This document shows, one piece after another, positions 1 through 8,419 of a DNA stretch of 64,000 nt. This stretch comes from Micromonospora vinacea (GTDB lineage Bacteria > Actinomycetota > Actinomycetes > Mycobacteriales > Micromonosporaceae): assembly GCF_015751785.1 (NCBI RefSeq), contig NZ_JADOTY010000001.1:1116001-1180000 (forward strand), given 5' to 3'. The position numbers and the translations under genes were made by a program. How positions within the stretch are numbered: position 1 is the stretch's first letter; each line of letters opens with the position of its first letter. Under the pieces are notes generated by a model. It was given only the letters and a program-made list of their open reading frames with translations, was not told the DNA's origin and did not search any database.

Positions 1-954
1 GACACCGAGCTGCGCGAGGCGACCCGCGCCTGCCTCGACCAACCGCCGGACATCCTGATGGCCAACACCGGCATCGGCATGCGCGGCTGGCTGGAGGCGG
101 CCGAGGGCTGGGGGCTGGCCGAGCCGCTGCGCTCCGTGCTGGCCAGCTCGTACGTGGTGGCGCGCGGGCCGAAGGCGCGCGGCGCGATCCGGGCGGCCGG
201 GCTGCACGACCAGTGGTCGCCCGCCTCGGAGAGCTGCGACGAGGTGGTCGACCACCTGCGCCGGCGTGGGGTGGCCGGGCAGGTGATCGCCATGCAGCTG
301 CACGGCGAGCGGCAGCCCGAGTGCACGCTCGCGCTGGAGGCGGCCGGGGCCACGGTCATCGAGGTGCCGGTCTACCGCTGGGCGCCGCCGACCGACCCGG
401 CGCCGCTGCACCGGTTGATCGACCTGATCGCCGGCCGGCTGGTGGACGCTGTGACGTTCACCTCGGCGCCAGCGGCCGAGGCGTTGCTGCGGGCCGCCGG
501 TGACCGCACCGACGCGGTGCTGTCCGCGTTGCGCAGCGACGTGTTGGCCAGTTGCGTCGGCGCGGTGACCGCCGAGCCGTTGCTGCGACGCGGGGTGCCG
601 GTGAGCGCGCCCGGCCGGGCCCGGTTGGGGGCGCTGGTGCGGACCATCGTCGACGAACTGCCCCGCCGGACCGTGACGTTCAAGGCCGGTGGGCATCTGC
701 TCACGTTGCGCGGGCACGCCGCGGTGATCGACGGTGAGCTGCGGCCACTCGCGCCCGCGCCGATGGCGGTGCTGCGGGCGCTGGCCCAGTCCCCGGGCCG
801 GGTGCTGTCCCGCACGGCGTTGCTGCGGACACTGCCCCGGGGCGCGGACGAGCACGCAGTGGAGATGGCAGTGGCCCGGCTACGGGCCGGCTTGCGCGCG
901 CCCCGCGTGGTGCAGACCGTGGTGAAGCGCGGCTACCGGCTCCGGGTCGACTGA
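1..954 (+). CDS. Uroporphyrinogen-III synthase-like protein with C-terminal winged-helix DNA-binding domain (5' partial)
   Basis: The reading frame is open to the window edge, and the first residues (DTELREATRACL...PPDILMANTG) already belong to a HemD-like fold, so the gene starts upstream and the ATG at 58 is internal. The N-terminal two thirds resemble uroporphyrinogen-III synthase, which closes the tetrapyrrole ring. The last ~90 residues look like an OmpR/PhoB-type winged helix (LAPAPMAVLRAL, then VVKRGYRLRVD at the C-terminus). This HemD-wHTH fusion is known in actinobacteria near nitrate/nitrite genes, and a regulatory role is usually assumed. No nitrogen gene is visible here. It converges on the conservon GTPase gene across a perfect hairpin. 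Family confident; function inferred. Confidence 0.85.
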   Translation, partial: DTELREATRACLDQPPDILMANTGIGMRGWLEAAEGWGLAEPLRSVLASSYVVARGPKARGAIRAAGLHDQWSPASESCDEVVDHLRRRGVAGQVIAMQLHGERQPECTLALEAAGATVIEVPVYRWAPPTDPAPLHRLIDLIAGRLVDAVTFTSAPAAEALLRAAGDRTDAVLSALRSDVLASCVGAVTAEPLLRRGVPVSAPGRARLGALVRTIVDELPRRTVTFKAGGHLLTLRGHAAVIDGELRPLAPAPMAVLRALAQSPGRVLSRTALLRTLPRGADEHAVEMAVARLRAGLRAPRVVQTVVKRGYRLRVD

Positions 955-959
955 AGGGC

Positions 960-991
960 GTCACGGCCGGCCGTCGCGTGCCGGCCGTGAC
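960..991. terminator. Bidirectional hairpin between convergent genes
   Basis: A perfect 12-bp stem (GTCACGGCCGGC at 960-971 with its complement at 980-991) and an 8-nt loop sit between two convergent stop codons. There is no T-run, as is common for actinomycete terminators. Confidence 0.7.
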
Positions 992-999
992 GCGACGGT

Positions 1000-1623
1000 T
1001 CAGCCGACCGGCGTCGGGAAGCCCCGCCCGTGCTCGGACTGGAGCCGGAGCATGGCGTGCTCGACAACAGTCACCAGCACCTGCTTGACCGAGTCCCGCT
1101 GCCGGGCGTCGGTCATCACCAGCGGCACCTGCGGCGAGATGGCCAGCGCCTCGCGGACCTCCTCCGGCTCGTACTGCGGTGCGCCGTCGAACTTGTTCAG
1201 CGCCACCACGTACGGCAGGTTGCGGTTCTCGAAGTAGTCCAGCGGGGCGAACGCGTCGGTGATCCGGCGGGTGTCCACCAGCACGGCGGCACCCACCGCC
1301 CCACGGATGATCTCGTCCCACATGAACCAGAACCGCGTCTGACCCGGTGTACCGAAGAGGTACAGGATCAGGTCCTGGGCCATGGTGATCCGGCCGAAGT
1401 CCATGGCGACCGTGGTGGTCTCCTTGCCCGGCACCTTGGACGGATCGTCGATGCCGACACCCGCCGCGGTCATCAACGCCTCGGTGGTCAGCGGTGTGAT
1501 CTCGGAGATCGCCCCGACCAGTGTCGTCTTACCGACGCCGAAGCCGCCCGCGACGACGATCTTCGCGGATACGATTCCCCGGCCCGGCCGCCCCCCTGCG
1601 GGGTCATAGCCTGCGAAGTCCAC
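1000..1623 (-). CDS. Conservon GTP-binding protein (CvnD type)
   Basis: This 207-aa small GTPase is of the MglA/CvnD group. A P-loop (GGFGVGKTT) lies near residue 26, a switch region contains LFGTPGQTRFW, and the base-specificity motif is NKFD. It is the last gene of a four-gene conservon. Such proteins are membrane-associated switches working with a sensor kinase, a Roadblock protein and a DUF742 protein in signalling that resembles eukaryotic G-protein systems. The GTG start lies inside the end of the preceding gene (20-bp overlap) with an AAGGG site upstream, suggesting translational coupling. The physiological output cannot be read from sequence. Confidence 0.92.
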   Translation of the reverse strand: MDFAGYDPAGGRPGRGIVSAKIVVAGGFGVGKTTLVGAISEITPLTTEALMTAAGVGIDDPSKVPGKETTTVAMDFGRITMAQDLILYLFGTPGQTRFWFMWDEIIRGAVGAAVLVDTRRITDAFAPLDYFENRNLPYVVALNKFDGAPQYEPEEVREALAISPQVPLVMTDARQRDSVKQVLVTVVEHAMLRLQSEHGRGFPTPVG

Positions 1624-1969
1624 TTAGCACCCTTCCAAGCAGTTCCATCCGCTCCTCGAACCCCTCGGCGGGAGCAGCAGTGTGTAACGTCAGCAGGCTC
1701 TCGGCCACCATGTCGGCGACCAACACCCGGGCGACGCCCAGCGGCATCCGGGTATACGCGGCGATCTCCGCCAGCGACTGTGCTCGGCCCTCACAGACCG
1801 TGGCGATGCGGTGTTTGTCATGCCCGGCGAAGCGGGACTCGGCGACCTGGGTGGGAGAGGCGGTGAGGACGGCCTCGAGGGCGATGTCCTGCCGGGGCTC
1901 GGTACGACCACGGGTGACCGCGTACGGACGTACCAGTGCGCCGCGCGGGTCAGCGCGTCGTTGGTCCAT
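1604..1969 (-). CDS. DUF742 protein (CvnC type)
   Basis: This 121-aa protein matches the DUF742 family found in every conservon. The N-terminus contains LVRPYAVTRGRT, and a winged-helix-like segment follows (RAQSLAEIAAYTRMPLGVARVLVADM). It probably bridges the Roadblock protein and the GTPase, but no biochemical activity is established for the family. The ATG at 1969 has a GGGGAGG site nine bases upstream. Its 3' end overlaps the GTPase start, so the two are likely translated together. Confidence 0.9.
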   Translation of the reverse strand: MDQRRADPRGALVRPYAVTRGRTEPRQDIALEAVLTASPTQVAESRFAGHDKHRIATVCEGRAQSLAEIAAYTRMPLGVARVLVADMVAESLLTLHTAAPAEGFEERMELLGRVLSGLRRL

Positions 1970-2058
1970 CCCCGATCACCTCCCCGTCCCTCGCTGAGCC
2001 GGACTGTGCCGCCTCTCGTCCCTGGTCCGGCGCTCGGAACGAGCGCCGCCTTCCGGTG

Positions 2059-2466
2059 CTAAGAGCGCACCGCGTCGCGCGGCAGCGGCACCAGCGCGGC
2101 ACCCACCCGCTCGACCAGCAGCGCCATCTCGTAGCCCACCTGGCCCACGTCGCAGCTGCGCGCGGCCAGCACGGCCATCGAGGAGCCGTCGCTGATCGAC
2201 ATCAGGAAGAGGTACCCGCTGTCCATCTCGATGACTGTCTGCAACACCCCGCCCGCGCTGAACATCCGGGCCGCGCCCTCGGTCAGGCTCACCACCCCGG
2301 AGGTGATCGCGGCGAGCTGGTCGGCCCGGTCCCCCGGCAGATCCCGGGAGGACGCGAGCAGCAGCCCGTCGGCGGACACCGCCACCACGTGGGCGATGCC
2401 CGCCACGCTGTCGGCGAAGTTGGTGAGCAGCCAACCCATGTCCTGCATGGCAGCTGGCCTGTTCAT
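2059..2466 (-). CDS. Roadblock/LC7 domain protein (CvnB type)
   Basis: This 135-aa Roadblock/LC7 protein has the typical pattern of an N-terminal helix (WLLTNFADSVAGIAHVVAVSADG) followed by the strands around LLLASSRDLP and YLFLMSISDGSSMAVLAA. In the MglA/MglB system, Roadblock proteins act as GAP-like partners of the small GTPase, and the same role is assumed in conservons. Its ATG overlaps the stop of the kinase gene (ATGA), giving tight coupling. An 89-bp gap without a clear terminator separates it from the DUF742 gene. Confidence 0.92.
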   Translation of the reverse strand: MNRPAAMQDMGWLLTNFADSVAGIAHVVAVSADGLLLASSRDLPGDRADQLAAITSGVVSLTEGAARMFSAGGVLQTVIEMDSGYLFLMSISDGSSMAVLAARSCDVGQVGYEMALLVERVGAALVPLPRDAVRS

Positions 2467-5400
2467 CGGCTCTCCTTGGTCGAGGTGCTGTTCAGGTCCG
2501 TTCCGGCCGTCCGACCGCGCTGCACACCGCGGTGGTAGGCCGACAGCAGACCACGTACTTCATCCGGAGTCCGCCGGCTGCGGTCCCGGCCGCTCTTCGG
2601 TTCGATGCCACCCGGCACGAGCTGTGCCTGCGGCACCCGCTTGGGCAACCCGGAGCGGGTGGTCCCCGCGGGAGCCGGCTCGGCAGCCCGGCTGGCCCGG
2701 GACCAGCCCTCGTCCGCCGCCGTACGCCAGGCCTCCGGGTCGGGGGCGGGCGCGGCCGGAGCCGTCCGGCTGGCCAGGGGCGGGTTGTACGACGGTGGTG
2801 CCGTCGGCCGTGCTCCGAATCCGTCCATTGTGGTGCCGAGGCCCTCGGCGCCCGGGGTGGCCGTGCCGTCGGTGCCGGAACTGCCCGGGGTGCGGGTCGG
2901 CAGCTTCGGTCGGGCCGGCGGCGCGGCCGGCACGGGCGCGGCGCTCGGCTGGCCGCCGTTACCGGTGCGCAGGCCGGCGTCGGCCGCCCTGGTGGCGGGC
3001 GAGGGAGGCTCGTCGAAGTTGGGCCGGGTGAAGATCGCTGTGGCGTCGTCGCCGTGCGACCGGAACCAGACCGCCTCCATCTCCCGGAAGATCGGAGCTT
3101 CGGCGGGGAAGTCGGGCCGGGTGCTCACCGGCGCGGCCGGCACCGGCGGCGCGGCCAGCGGGGAGGCCGGTGGGGCGGCCGGCGGTGCCACCGCGCCCGG
3201 CCCGGCGACCGGCCCGACCGGGAGGCCGCCCTGAGCACCGCGCCCGTCCGCGGCGTCCGCCATGGAACCGCGGCGAGGCAGCGGGTCGACGGTCGGGTAG
3301 GCCACTGTCGGGCTGCCCAGCGAGGCGCCCGCGCCGTTGCTGTAGGCCGGCCGGGCCGGCGGGAGCGGGGCGGCGGGTGCCGGAGTGGCGGGGGCGGCGG
3401 GGGCGGGCGGCATGGGCGAGCGCGGACCGGTGTAGCCACCCGCCTGTACGGCCGGGGTGGTGTCCCGCGAGTCCAGCGGCGACTGCCACTGGGCCGGTGC
3501 CGGCGTGCTGGTCCGCCACTGGTCGGGCAGCGTCGCCGCCGTCGTGGCGGCGCCGGCGAACTGCTCGGCGTGACCGACCGGGGTGAGCGGGTTCTGCTCC
3601 ACTGCCATCGGCTGACGCGGCCGGGTGAGCACCTGCTCGCGGCCCCGGTTGGTGGGCAGCAGCACTGTGGCGGCGGGCAGCGTCACCTGGGCGACGGTGC
3701 CACCCTCGACGTTGCGGCGCAGCTCCACACGGATGCCGTAGCGGGAGGCGAGCCGACTCACCACGGCCAGACCCATCAGCCGGAACGCGGCGACGTCGAC
3801 GCTCGGCGGCGCGGCCAGCCGCCGGTTGAGCGAGTCGAGCTGCTCGTCGGTGAGGCCGAGACCCCGGTCCTCGATCTGGATCAGGACGTAGTCGCGGATC
3901 CGCCGACCGTCGGCCACCACAGTGGTGTTCGGCGGCGAGAACCGGGTGGCGTTGTCGAGGAGTTCGGCGACGAGACGTACCACGTCGTTGACCGCGTGCG
4001 CGGACACCGAGATGTCGGTGTCCACCGTCCCGAACTCGATGCGGTTGTACAGCTCCACCTCGGACTGGGCGGCGCGCAGGACATCCACCACCAACGCGTC
4101 GTCACGACGCGGTACGGCGGAGTCGGCGCCGGCCAGGACCAGCAGGTTCTCGTCGTTGCGCCGCATTCGGGTGGCCAGGTGGTCCAGTTCGAAGAGCTGC
4201 GCGAGCCGCTTCGGGTCCTCCTCGCCGCGCTCGATCGCGTCCAGCTCGCCGATCATCCGGTCGACCAGGGTCTGACTGCGGCGGGCCAGGTTGAGGAACA
4301 TCGCCGAGACGCTGGTACGCAGTGCCGCCTGCTCGGCGGCGACCCGCACCGCCTCCCGGTGGACGACGTTGAAGGCCAACGCCACCTGGCCGACCTCGTC
4401 GCGGGTGTTGAGCTGGATGGGGTCCCGGACCTGGCGGACGATCTCGTCCACCCCGCCGTCACCCACGCTGCCCATGTTCTGCAGGCGCTGCACGGCGTCG
4501 GGCAGGTCGTGGTTGGCCACCGAGAGGGCGCCCTCACGCAGCCGGCGCAGCGAGTGGTTGAGCGAGCGGGCCAGCACCACGGCCAGCGACACGGCGATGA
4601 TCAGGGTCAGCAGCACCAGGGTCGACTCGACCACGGCCTGCCGGATGACGTCCGAGCGCGCCTGGTCGGCCTGCTGGAGCAGCCGGTCCTGCAGTTGGAT
4701 CTCGGCCCAGCGCATCAGGTCGTTCACGGCGCCGATGGCCGCTGTGGCGTCCTGCGCGGTGACCAGGGGACGCTGCCCGACCGAGCGGGTGATGTCGGTG
4801 GCCACCCGGTCGGCCAGGCCGACCGCATCGCCGGAGACGGTGCTGTCGACCAGGGCGCGCTGCACCGGGTCGGCGGCCAGCGAGAAGGCGACCAGGGCCT
4901 CCTGCTGGCCGGTCAACGTTGCCACGAAGGAGGAGAACTGCTCCGAGTCGAGCTGGCCGGCCGACAGCGCGGTGAAGGCGACGGCCTCTTCCTCGGCGAC
5001 GGAAGCCTTGGCGCGGGCGAAGGCGGAGACCGCGCGGCGGCTGTCCGCCAGGCTCTCGTCGCCGGGCAGCTGGGCCAGGCCGTCGCCGTACGAGACCAGG
5101 TCGGTGAGGATGACTCCGTAGCGGAGCACCGCCTCGGCGACCGCCATCTGCCGGCGGTCCAGCACCTCCTGACGGGTGCCGTCCAGGGTGGCCAGGTGGT
5201 CGTCGATGGCTGCCAGCCGGTCGCGAAGGGCGGCCGGCACCTCGCCGATCCGGCCCCGTTCGGTGCGGTACTGGTCCACCTGCTGCTGCGTCTGGCGGAC
5301 CCGCAGGTTGTACGCGTCGGCCGGCTGCTGCGGATTGGCGAGGTAGGCGGCCGCGGCCATCCGTTCGGCCTGGAGGTCCTGGGTGAGGGCGCTGACGTCG

Positions 5401-5621
5401 ATGGAGAGGGCCGTCAGTGACCGGGCCCGGGTGGCGTCGAAGGCGCCCTCGCCGACGGAGATCAGGCGGACCGTGGCGAGCGCGATCACCGCCGCCACCG
5501 GGACCACCAGGATCAGTGCCAACTTGGACCGGATCCGGGCGTCACGCAGTCTCGGCATCCGTCGGCGCGCAGGCCGAGCGCTATCGCCGAGCGCGGGCAG
5601 GGTCGTCGGTCCGGTGCTCAC
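2463..5621 (-). CDS. Sensor histidine kinase with NIT domain (CvnA type)
   Basis: The chosen GTG start (1052 aa) follows a GGAGG site; the frame is open further upstream but has no comparable site there. Order of parts: transmembrane helix at about 33-55; an extracytoplasmic all-helical NIT (nitrate/nitrite-sensing type) domain to about 325; a second transmembrane helix at 330-351; a HAMP-like linker; a dimerisation segment containing ELDHLATRMRRNDENLLVL, with the presumed phospho-acceptor His; and an HATPase domain with N-box LLDNATRFSPP and a GLGL motif. The last ~350 residues are Pro/Ala-rich and probably disordered. It heads the conservon. The ligand is unknown, and NIT domains do not always bind nitrate. 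Confidence 0.92.
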   Translation of the reverse strand: MSTGPTTLPALGDSARPARRRMPRLRDARIRSKLALILVVPVAAVIALATVRLISVGEGAFDATRARSLTALSIDVSALTQDLQAERMAAAAYLANPQQPADAYNLRVRQTQQQVDQYRTERGRIGEVPAALRDRLAAIDDHLATLDGTRQEVLDRRQMAVAEAVLRYGVILTDLVSYGDGLAQLPGDESLADSRRAVSAFARAKASVAEEEAVAFTALSAGQLDSEQFSSFVATLTGQQEALVAFSLAADPVQRALVDSTVSGDAVGLADRVATDITRSVGQRPLVTAQDATAAIGAVNDLMRWAEIQLQDRLLQQADQARSDVIRQAVVESTLVLLTLIIAVSLAVVLARSLNHSLRRLREGALSVANHDLPDAVQRLQNMGSVGDGGVDEIVRQVRDPIQLNTRDEVGQVALAFNVVHREAVRVAAEQAALRTSVSAMFLNLARRSQTLVDRMIGELDAIERGEEDPKRLAQLFELDHLATRMRRNDENLLVLAGADSAVPRRDDALVVDVLRAAQSEVELYNRIEFGTVDTDISVSAHAVNDVVRLVAELLDNATRFSPPNTTVVADGRRIRDYVLIQIEDRGLGLTDEQLDSLNRRLAAPPSVDVAAFRLMGLAVVSRLASRYGIRVELRRNVEGGTVAQVTLPAATVLLPTNRGREQVLTRPRQPMAVEQNPLTPVGHAEQFAGAATTAATLPDQWRTSTPAPAQWQSPLDSRDTTPAVQAGGYTGPRSPMPPAPAAPATPAPAAPLPPARPAYSNGAGASLGSPTVAYPTVDPLPRRGSMADAADGRGAQGGLPVGPVAGPGAVAPPAAPPASPLAAPPVPAAPVSTRPDFPAEAPIFREMEAVWFRSHGDDATAIFTRPNFDEPPSPATRAADAGLRTGNGGQPSAAPVPAAPPARPKLPTRTPGSSGTDGTATPGAEGLGTTMDGFGARPTAPPSYNPPLASRTAPAAPAPDPEAWRTAADEGWSRASRAAEPAPAGTTRSGLPKRVPQAQLVPGGIEPKSGRDRSRRTPDEVRGLLSAYHRGVQRGRTAGTDLNSTSTKESR

Positions 5622-6065
5622 GACATCGCCTCCGTCGTTTCTTCCCCGCCTGAGCCGCCGAGCCATGCCGTAAGCGGAGGGGACCACGCGCGGCACGGCC
5701 GCGATTTCATCAGAGATGATCCTGCTTGGGAAGCCGCAGTGAGGTAGGAAACGGTCGGACGGAGCGCATCCCGTGATCCGGGCAACTGATACCTTCATTT
5801 CCGCAAGCCCCTGAACAGGGCATGTAACTCCAGAGTGGTCACGCGTGTATGCAAAGTGAGCTTTTGCAAACATTGCGTTACCCCAGCATGTGGGATGGCC
5901 GTCCCGAAAATGCTGCCGGGGTCCGCGCTTGACCACAGCGCCGGCCATTGGCAAGGTTTTGCAGGCTTCGCGCACACCGTACGGCAGAGGAGATCCCGTC
6001 CTCCACTGAGGACGGATTAGCGGCGGTGACCGGGCAGCGCCCGCGCCCGCACCTGGAGGACTGAG
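5622..6065. other. Divergent intergenic region, 444 bp
   Basis: This region must carry promoters for the leftward conservon and the rightward lipoprotein gene. It is less GC-rich than its surroundings around 5790-5880. I see no convincing gene, RNA structure or paired -35/-10 boxes that I would assign firmly. Confidence 0.5.
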
Positions 6066-7244
6066 TTGAGCCCCATCCGCTCCGCGACCATCGCGGCGCT
6101 CGCATCGGCCGTAGTGGCCACCACGCTCACCGGCTGCCAGTTTGGCGAGGCGGAACAGGACACGAGTCCGATCGTGATCGCCGCCGATCTCGAACTCTCC
6201 GGCGCCGCCGCCACGGTTGGTCGGACATACCAGCGCGCCCTCGAACTCAAGGTCGAGCAGTTGAACTCCTCCGGAGCACTGAACGGCCGGAAGATCGACC
6301 TGAAGGTGAAGGACAACCGTTCCGACTCGGCCGAGTCACTTCGCAACATCGTCGACTTCAGCAGCGATTCGAAGGTCAGCGCCATCATCATGGGCGGCTG
6401 CAACGAATGCGCGGTCGGAGCGGTCGGGACCATCAACGAGAAGCGGATTCCCACCATTGCGCTAGCCGCTTCCGGCGCGATCGCCGCGCCGGCCGCCCAA
6501 CGGCGCTACGTGTTCAAGCTGGGCCCCAACGCCCCGGACAGCGCCGCCGCACTGACCACCGAGCTGCGGCGCAACAACATCCGCAAGGTGGGGATGCTGG
6601 TCAGCGACGACGACTACGGCCAGGAGGGCGCGACCGCACTCAAGAACGAGCTGGACAAGGCCAACATCTCGCTCCGGCAGCAGCGGATCAAGACCACCGA
6701 CACCGACGTCAGCCAGCAGGTCCAGCAGCTCGCCTCGGGCAAGCCCGACGCGATGGTCTTCTGGACCCCGCCGGAGCAGGCCACGCTGGCCGCCACCAGC
6801 GCCCAGCAGATCAGCTTCCGTGGGTCGATCTACTTCGACGCGGGGGCGGCCGGGGACCTCTTCCTCGGCGCGGCGGCCAAGGCGACCGAGAAGGCCACGC
6901 TGATCTTCACGCAGACCATGGTGATCGACGACGTGATCGCGACCACCCCGGCCAAGGCGGCGCGACGGCAGTGGTTCCAGGACTACACGGCACGCTTCGG
7001 CGGCTACAACGGGTCCTCGTCGTTCGCCGCCGACGCCGTCCAGCTGATCGCCGACGCCGAACTGCGCGCCGGTGGTGAGATCGGGAAGGTCGACCGCAAC
7101 GGCATCCGGGACGTGCTGGAAACGTCCCAGATGGACGGCCTCTCCGGCCCGATCCGCATGACGCCGGACAACCACAGCGGCCTGATGCCGCAGGCGCTCA
7201 CCACGCTTGTCGCCCGCAATGGTCGCTGGCGGTTGGCGGGGTAA
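6066..7244 (+). CDS. ABC transporter substrate-binding lipoprotein, branched-chain amino acid type
   Basis: This 392-aa protein starts at TTG after a strong CTGGAGGA site. A lipoprotein signal peptide ends in the lipobox LTGC, with Cys24 as the lipidated residue. The remainder is a type-I periplasmic-binding fold of the LivJ/amide-urea class (IVIAADLELSGAAATVG near the N-terminus; KVGMLVSDDDYGQEGA in the middle). Such proteins capture amino acids, amides or urea outside the membrane. No permease or ATPase gene lies beside it, so it is an orphan here. It is divergent from a NIT-domain sensor kinase, so a role in sensing rather than uptake is possible but inferred. Confidence 0.88.
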   Translation: MSPIRSATIAALASAVVATTLTGCQFGEAEQDTSPIVIAADLELSGAAATVGRTYQRALELKVEQLNSSGALNGRKIDLKVKDNRSDSAESLRNIVDFSSDSKVSAIIMGGCNECAVGAVGTINEKRIPTIALAASGAIAAPAAQRRYVFKLGPNAPDSAAALTTELRRNNIRKVGMLVSDDDYGQEGATALKNELDKANISLRQQRIKTTDTDVSQQVQQLASGKPDAMVFWTPPEQATLAATSAQQISFRGSIYFDAGAAGDLFLGAAAKATEKATLIFTQTMVIDDVIATTPAKAARRQWFQDYTARFGGYNGSSSFAADAVQLIADAELRAGGEIGKVDRNGIRDVLETSQMDGLSGPIRMTPDNHSGLMPQALTTLVARNGRWRLAG

Positions 7245-7301
7245 CGCTGGGGCCTTTATTTGGCGGGTTCGTTTCCCGGCCCTTCGTCGAGTGCCGGGTG
7301 G

Positions 7302-7371
7302 GGTGTGGCCGACCGTCCCCGGCTCCGGGCGGTCAGGCTTGATCCCTCCGCCGGGCACGGTCGGCCACACC
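7302..7371. repeat. 70-bp stem-loop element, copy 1
   Basis: Two 22-bp arms (7302-7323 and 7350-7371, one mismatch) flank a 26-nt spacer starting TCCGGGCGGTCAGGCTTG. A second copy at 17621-17690 has perfectly complementary 22-bp arms and the same spacer apart from one base. The inner arm core GGCCGACCGT is shared, while the outer arm bases differ yet still pair. This copy lies between convergent genes. It is probably a REP-like dispersed element. Confidence 0.8.
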
Positions 7372-7397
7372 TGACTCGCCTGCGGCTTCGACGGAAC

Positions 7398-7425
7398 GGG
7401 CCGGCCTCCATGTGGAGGCCGGCCC
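7398..7425 (+). terminator. Rho-independent-type terminator
   Basis: A perfect 13-bp stem (GGGCCGGCCTCCA with its complement) is followed on the plus strand by a T-rich stretch (TTCGCGTTTCTGGGGTTTAT). It fits transcription ending after the lipoprotein gene, and the stem could also serve the convergent permease gene. Confidence 0.75.
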
Positions 7426-7458
7426 TTCGCGTTTCTGGGGTTTATTTCTTCTGTTGGG

Positions 7459-8316
7459 TTAGCGGCTGCTGGTGGTTTCTCGCACCCAGGGGAGGGCGAT
7501 CCGCTCGATCAGCAGGAGCGCCGAGTAGAGCAGGATGCTCACCAACGCCACCAGCATGATCGCCGCCCAGGCGGTGGCGGCGTCGCCGATACCGGCGTAC
7601 TGCGTGATGACGTAACCGAGGCCGCTCTCGCCGGCCTGGAACTCACCGATCACCGCGCCGATCGCGGCCAGTGGCATGGCCACCTTGAGCCCGACGAAGA
7701 TCTGCGGCAGCGCTGCAGGGAAGCGCACCTTGCGGAACGCCTGCCAGCGGGACGCGTTCCAGGACCGCACCAGTTCGGCCAGGTCGGCCGGCGTGGTGGT
7801 CAGCCCGGTCGCTGTGGACAACACGATCGGGAAGAAGCAGAGCAGGAACACCATGGTCAGGATCGGCTTCTGGCCCCAGCCGAGCGCCACCACCAACAGC
7901 GGGCCCAGCGTGATCTTCGGCACCGCGTTCACCGCGACCAGCAGCGGCGTGAACATCCGCTCCACGGTGCGGGAGCTGGCCAGGGACAGCCCGATCAGCA
8001 CACCGGCGGCCACCGAGAGGGCGAAGCCGGTCAGGATCTCCAACGTGGTGTCCCAGGTGTGCTCCAGCATCTGGGCGGGCTTCTCGACGAACGCGCTGAG
8101 CACGTCGCCGGGCGGCGGCAGGGCGACAGGGTGGACCAGTTCCAGTCGGGCGACCAGCCACCACGCCGCCAGCGCGACCAGGATGCCGACCGCGGGAAGC
8201 GCCGCCTCGGCCCCGGCCCGAAGACCGGCACCTCGACCCGTGCGCCCCGCCTCGGGGCCGGCACTCGGGGGCGGGGGTTCCGCCACCGCCGGGTCCGCTG
8301 ACCGGACGTCGGTCAT
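7459..8316 (-). CDS. ABC transporter permease, SsuC/TauC/ThiX-like
   Basis: This 285-aa inner-membrane permease has about six hydrophobic segments and the BPD_transp_1 coupling (EAA-like) region near SWNASRWQAFRKVRFPAALP. The ATG at 8316 is preceded by GAGGAGGA; an upstream extension in the same frame lacks a site. It is transcribed after the binding-lipoprotein gene and faces away from the ATPase gene, so the three transporter parts are in a divergent arrangement. Relatives import sulfonates, nitrate or pyrimidine precursors of thiamine. The thiamine operon 5 kb away makes the last tempting, but nothing in this gene decides it. Confidence 0.88.
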   Translation of the reverse strand: MTDVRSADPAVAEPPPPSAGPEAGRTGRGAGLRAGAEAALPAVGILVALAAWWLVARLELVHPVALPPPGDVLSAFVEKPAQMLEHTWDTTLEILTGFALSVAAGVLIGLSLASSRTVERMFTPLLVAVNAVPKITLGPLLVVALGWGQKPILTMVFLLCFFPIVLSTATGLTTTPADLAELVRSWNASRWQAFRKVRFPAALPQIFVGLKVAMPLAAIGAVIGEFQAGESGLGYVITQYAGIGDAATAWAAIMLVALVSILLYSALLLIERIALPWVRETTSSR

Positions 8317-8419
8317 CTCTGTCCTCCTCGAAATCCCACGGCCCGCCGGGGGCCGACGAGCGACGGGGGTACGCCCCACCGGAACCGGCGGGACGTACCC
8401 CCTGATGACGACCGGACGA

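Noticed and set aside
2532..5420. 962-aa open frame on the plus strand opposite the sensor kinase gene
   Set aside because: It is antisense to a gene with clear NIT/HAMP/HATPase features, has Arg/Gly/His-rich composition typical of GC-rich shadow frames, and shows no domain or ribosome site.
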